Source: an uncultured Acetatifactor sp.
GTDB lineage: Bacteria > Bacillota > Clostridia > Lachnospirales > Lachnospiraceae
Direction of reading: 5' to 3'
Assembly (NCBI GenBank): GCA_910587555.1
Contig: CAJULV010000040.1
Coordinates: forward strand, 1 to 7,021
DNA length: 7,021 bases
The translations under genes and the position numbers were made by a program. The notes beneath the pieces were generated by a model that was given only the letters and a program-made list of their open reading frames with translations, ran no database searches and was not told the origin of the DNA. Below, in pieces: positions 4,865 to 7,021 of the stretch (positions are counted from its first letter, which is position 1; each line of letters starts with the position of its first letter).

Positions 4865-6697
4865 TTACCTGCCTCTGCTCTCGTATAACCTGCGGTATGC
4901 CTCCCGGCGTACCGCTGTAAAAACAGCCTCCATCTGGTCCGCTATTTTTCTGTCCCGGAGCCTTGCGGTCAAAAGCGGCGAAAACCTTCTACCCTCCAGG
5001 GCGATGGCTTCTTCCACAGCTTCCTCAAACTTCTTCCCTACCCCCGTGTAAAGCGTAGCCGTATCCACCACATTATTGATCCAATCCATCAAACCGATGA
5101 CATCAACCATCTGCCTGCAGGGGCATTCCAGCCTGTGATAGGATTCGGGATACCCACGGGATCCGTCATACCAGCTGTGGTGCCCCAGCGCCACGGGTGC
5201 ATACAGGCTGGTGGATTTCCGCTCCCCAAGCCATGCGGCGCCCACCTTGACATGCAGATTTGCCATCTCATATTCATCCTCAAACCACTGCCTCGTCGTC
5301 TGGGAATACAGGTTCATAAAATTGATTTTTCCCACATCATGCAGCATTCCGCATTCCACGGCAAACTCCTGTACAGCCCGGCATTTTTCCTTCAAATCCC
5401 CAATTTCCCGAATCCTGTCCATATCGTCAAAAAAGCCCGGATCTTCCTCAATGATAATCTTGCAGAACGCTGCGGCGGCATCTGCCACCACCTTGGAATG
5501 AATGTAAATTTCCGGAGCAAAGCGCATGAGAATCTTTAATAGAAACTGCTTGTAGGAGACGCCGTTCTCCACCTCCACAAAAGTACAGCACAGCTGCCTC
5601 AGATACAAAAAAAGCGTTTCATTCTCTTCCGCCATGGGAAATGCCTCCACATATTCCAGCATCCTCTGGTAGAGTTTTATGATATGTTCCGAGCGTTCCG
5701 GGATCTTCTCCGGAAAATCGTTTAGATATTGGCAATAAAACGCAAGAAGTGAGATGATGCCATACATCCCTTCCCCCGAGAAATCAGACGTGTCCGCTCC
5801 GTCCATCAAGGTTTCCACCCGCGCAAGCAGTCCGTCAATCCCGAACATCCCGCAGCAGTATTCGATAACATAATAGGAAAAGCTGGGACGCAGCTGCATC
5901 TTCTTCTTTTGCTCCGCCGCTTCCTGAAACCTCCGCTGGTACACGAGATACACCGAGTCCATCACATCCTCCACATCCTGGGAAGTCATGGTATTTTCCT
6001 TTCCGTAAGAAATGCTTGCCGCCATCTGCTGATGCGTCATATAGATATATCTGTCCCAGGGAAGCCCCGGCTCCTTCTCCTGATATTCCCTGTCCTGCAA
6101 AATCTCCAGGGTCCGCTTCACCATGCGGATTTTCTCACTCGGAAAGCCGAACTGCCCCAGAGCCATGTTTGCGCGGGAACGCAGAATATAGCCCCTTGTC
6201 TCCGTGTCCTCTATTTCATCAAAATACTTCAGATAAGCGGCTGCCTCCGTAAAACACAAACGCATCTGCGAAGTATATTTCCGGCTGTCCGCCCGTTCCA
6301 GCCCCAGAAGCTTGTTGCACAGGCTGTAGTATCCCATGCCCAGCCAATACAGCTCCCGTATCATCTCTTTCCGGTCCTTCCGCATCCTGGCCAGGCTCAA
6401 AAGTGCTTTATGAATCTGACAGTATAATCCCACGTCCAGATCCGTTCTGCCATCCCTCAGCGCTTCGGCAAATTCCCGAAGCTCCGACAATTTTTTCTCA
6501 TCCGCCTCATAGATATGGTCCAGCACAGGAAACAGTTCTTCCCGCAGAAGCTTCATGTTTCTTTTTACCGTTTCTTCCGCCCGCTGTCTTTCCCCGTCAC
6601 ACCACGTCAAATACGTCTCAAAGGAAAGTTTCTCCCCTACCGTGAGCCTGGCAATCCCCTTTATGTTGGCAATATATTCCTCCTGATAAGGCTGCAT
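4865..6697 (-). CDS. Large helical protein with C-terminal HD-GYP-like domain
   Basis: The 610-residue protein ends in an HD-GYP-type phosphohydrolase domain (about 396-585). Visible pieces are HSKVVADAA (400-408), the HD pair in MLHDVGK (H453, D454), LHVKVGAAWL with H482, GHHSWYDGSRGYP (H506, H507, D511, G515-Y516-P517), and D538 in GLMDWINN. These match the order of metal ligands in HD-GYP enzymes, which hydrolyse cyclic di-GMP or related dinucleotides. The GYP loop is unusual: DGSRGYP has one residue more than the standard DGxGYP. Residues 1-390 are rich in charged helices and have no recognised sensor, receiver or membrane segment; a TPR-like repeat fold is possible but not shown. The start is supported by AGGAGAG (6712-6706), 8 bases upstream. 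No promoter is visible nearby, because the region upstream is tandem repeat. The protein is probably cytosolic; its substrate is unknown. Confidence 0.8.
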   Translation of the reverse strand: MQPYQEEYIANIKGIARLTVGEKLSFETYLTWCDGERQRAEETVKRNMKLLREELFPVLDHIYEADEKKLSELREFAEALRDGRTDLDVGLYCQIHKALLSLARMRKDRKEMIRELYWLGMGYYSLCNKLLGLERADSRKYTSQMRLCFTEAAAYLKYFDEIEDTETRGYILRSRANMALGQFGFPSEKIRMVKRTLEILQDREYQEKEPGLPWDRYIYMTHQQMAASISYGKENTMTSQDVEDVMDSVYLVYQRRFQEAAEQKKKMQLRPSFSYYVIEYCCGMFGIDGLLARVETLMDGADTSDFSGEGMYGIISLLAFYCQYLNDFPEKIPERSEHIIKLYQRMLEYVEAFPMAEENETLFLYLRQLCCTFVEVENGVSYKQFLLKILMRFAPEIYIHSKVVADAAAAFCKIIIEEDPGFFDDMDRIREIGDLKEKCRAVQEFAVECGMLHDVGKINFMNLYSQTTRQWFEDEYEMANLHVKVGAAWLGERKSTSLYAPVALGHHSWYDGSRGYPESYHRLECPCRQMVDVIGLMDWINNVVDTATLYTGVGKKFEEAVEEAIALEGRRFSPLLTARLRDRKIADQMEAVFTAVRREAYRRLYESRGR

Positions 6698-6704
6698 ACT
6701 CTCT

Positions 6705-6760
6705 CAACTCTCCTGCTTCCGTCCGCGTTCCTGGACCCGACCTCCCCACTGCGGCAGACA
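6705..6760. repeat. Degenerate copy of the tandem repeat at the HD gene start
   Basis: ACTCTCCTG (6705-6713) is identical to the nonamer in full-length repeat copies 2 and 3. The following bases keep TTCCT and ACCC in roughly the same order before diverging. The segment ends where the first clean repeat begins (CCTGG at 6761). It appears to be an old, shortened unit whose conserved nonamer now provides the HD gene's ribosome binding site. Confidence 0.4.
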
Positions 6761-7021
6761 CCTGGCCCTCCTGTTACACGCGCATTCCTTCACCCACCGA
6801 TTCCCTTGCTTCCGGCCTTCGACAATCGCCTGGACTCTCCTGTTACACGCGCATTCCTTCACCCACCGATTCCCTTGCTTCCGGCCTTCGACAATCGCCT
6901 GGACTCTCCTGTTACACGCGCATTCCTTCACCCACCGATTCCCTTGCTTCCGGCCTTCGACAATCGCCTGGCCCTCCTGTTACACGCGCATTCCTTCACC
7001 CACCGATTCCCTTGCTTCCGG
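6761..7021. repeat. 68/69-bp tandem repeat, at least 3.8 copies
   Basis: Copies lie at 6761-6828 (68 bp), 6829-6897 (69), 6898-6966 (69) and 6967-7021 (cut by the window edge). They are almost identical. The only clear difference is GGACTCTCC in copies 2 and 3 against GGCCCTCC in copies 1 and 4, which is one base shorter. On the minus strand a 69-bp unit could encode a 23-residue unit, VKECACNRR followed by VQAIVEGRKQGNRW. However, the 68-bp copies shift the frame and lead to a stop in the next unit, so coding is unlikely. The near-identity indicates recent expansion or copying by slippage. The array forms the upstream region of the HD gene and continues beyond the window. Confidence 0.95.

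Noticed and set aside
6704..6931. A 75-codon minus-strand frame with 23-residue repeats
   Set aside because: It starts at a GTG inside the repeat without a proper ribosome site, and the 68-bp copy upstream breaks the frame. It is best explained as repeat DNA of period 69 happening to be open.
6761..7021. Tandem array considered as a CRISPR
   Set aside because: Units are identical along their full 68/69 bp with no unique spacers, which is a minisatellite, not a repeat-spacer array.

Overview
The window looks like chromosomal DNA from a gut-type Clostridia, most likely Lachnospiraceae. The basis is Gram-positive-style ribosome binding sites (AGGAG family) before every gene, strong sigma-A type promoters, a tRNA-Ala(GGC) without an encoded CCA tail, and the gene families present (a nitroreductase, a DHH phosphoesterase, a glycosaminoglycan-type GH88 hydrolase with an AraC regulator, and a large HD-GYP-like protein). 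This is inference from style and families, not a database match.

Layout. Positions 1-285 hold no convincing gene, but contain a perfect dyad at 48-63 and an extended -10 promoter. Positions 286-874 (+) carry a nitroreductase that is complete except for one extra G in a run of five, which breaks the frame. Positions 1030-2019 (+) carry an intact DHH/DHHA1 phosphoesterase with its own promoter. A stretch without a gene follows (2020-2259), then a terminator (2260-2310) and tRNA-Ala(GGC) on the minus strand (2322-2394) with a strong promoter. An AraC-family regulator (2537-3325, -) is divergent from a GH88 unsaturated glucuronyl hydrolase (3606-4745, +). Convergent to GH88 is a 610-residue HD-GYP-like protein (4865-6697, -), possibly followed by a 38-codon small ORF (4735-4851, -) with a strong Shine-Dalgarno sequence. 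From 6761 to the window edge, upstream of the HD gene, runs a 68/69-bp tandem repeat of at least 3.8 copies.

How the parts work together. The AraC regulator and GH88 form a classic divergent regulator/enzyme pair. The regulator has a textbook consensus promoter (TTGACA-17-TATAAT), which lies next to and overlaps a weaker GH88 promoter. An 11-bp perfect inverted repeat covers the GH88 -10 box. The simplest model is sugar-responsive control of a cytosolic enzyme that cleaves unsaturated uronic acid from imported polysaccharide-lyase products. The HD-GYP-like gene appears to be an independent signalling gene whose upstream leader is made of minisatellite repeats.

No mobile element, CRISPR array, phage gene or clear defence system is visible. 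The least ordinary items are the tandem-repeat leader of the HD gene, the nitroreductase frameshift, the divergent control region, and the small ORF at 4735-4851.
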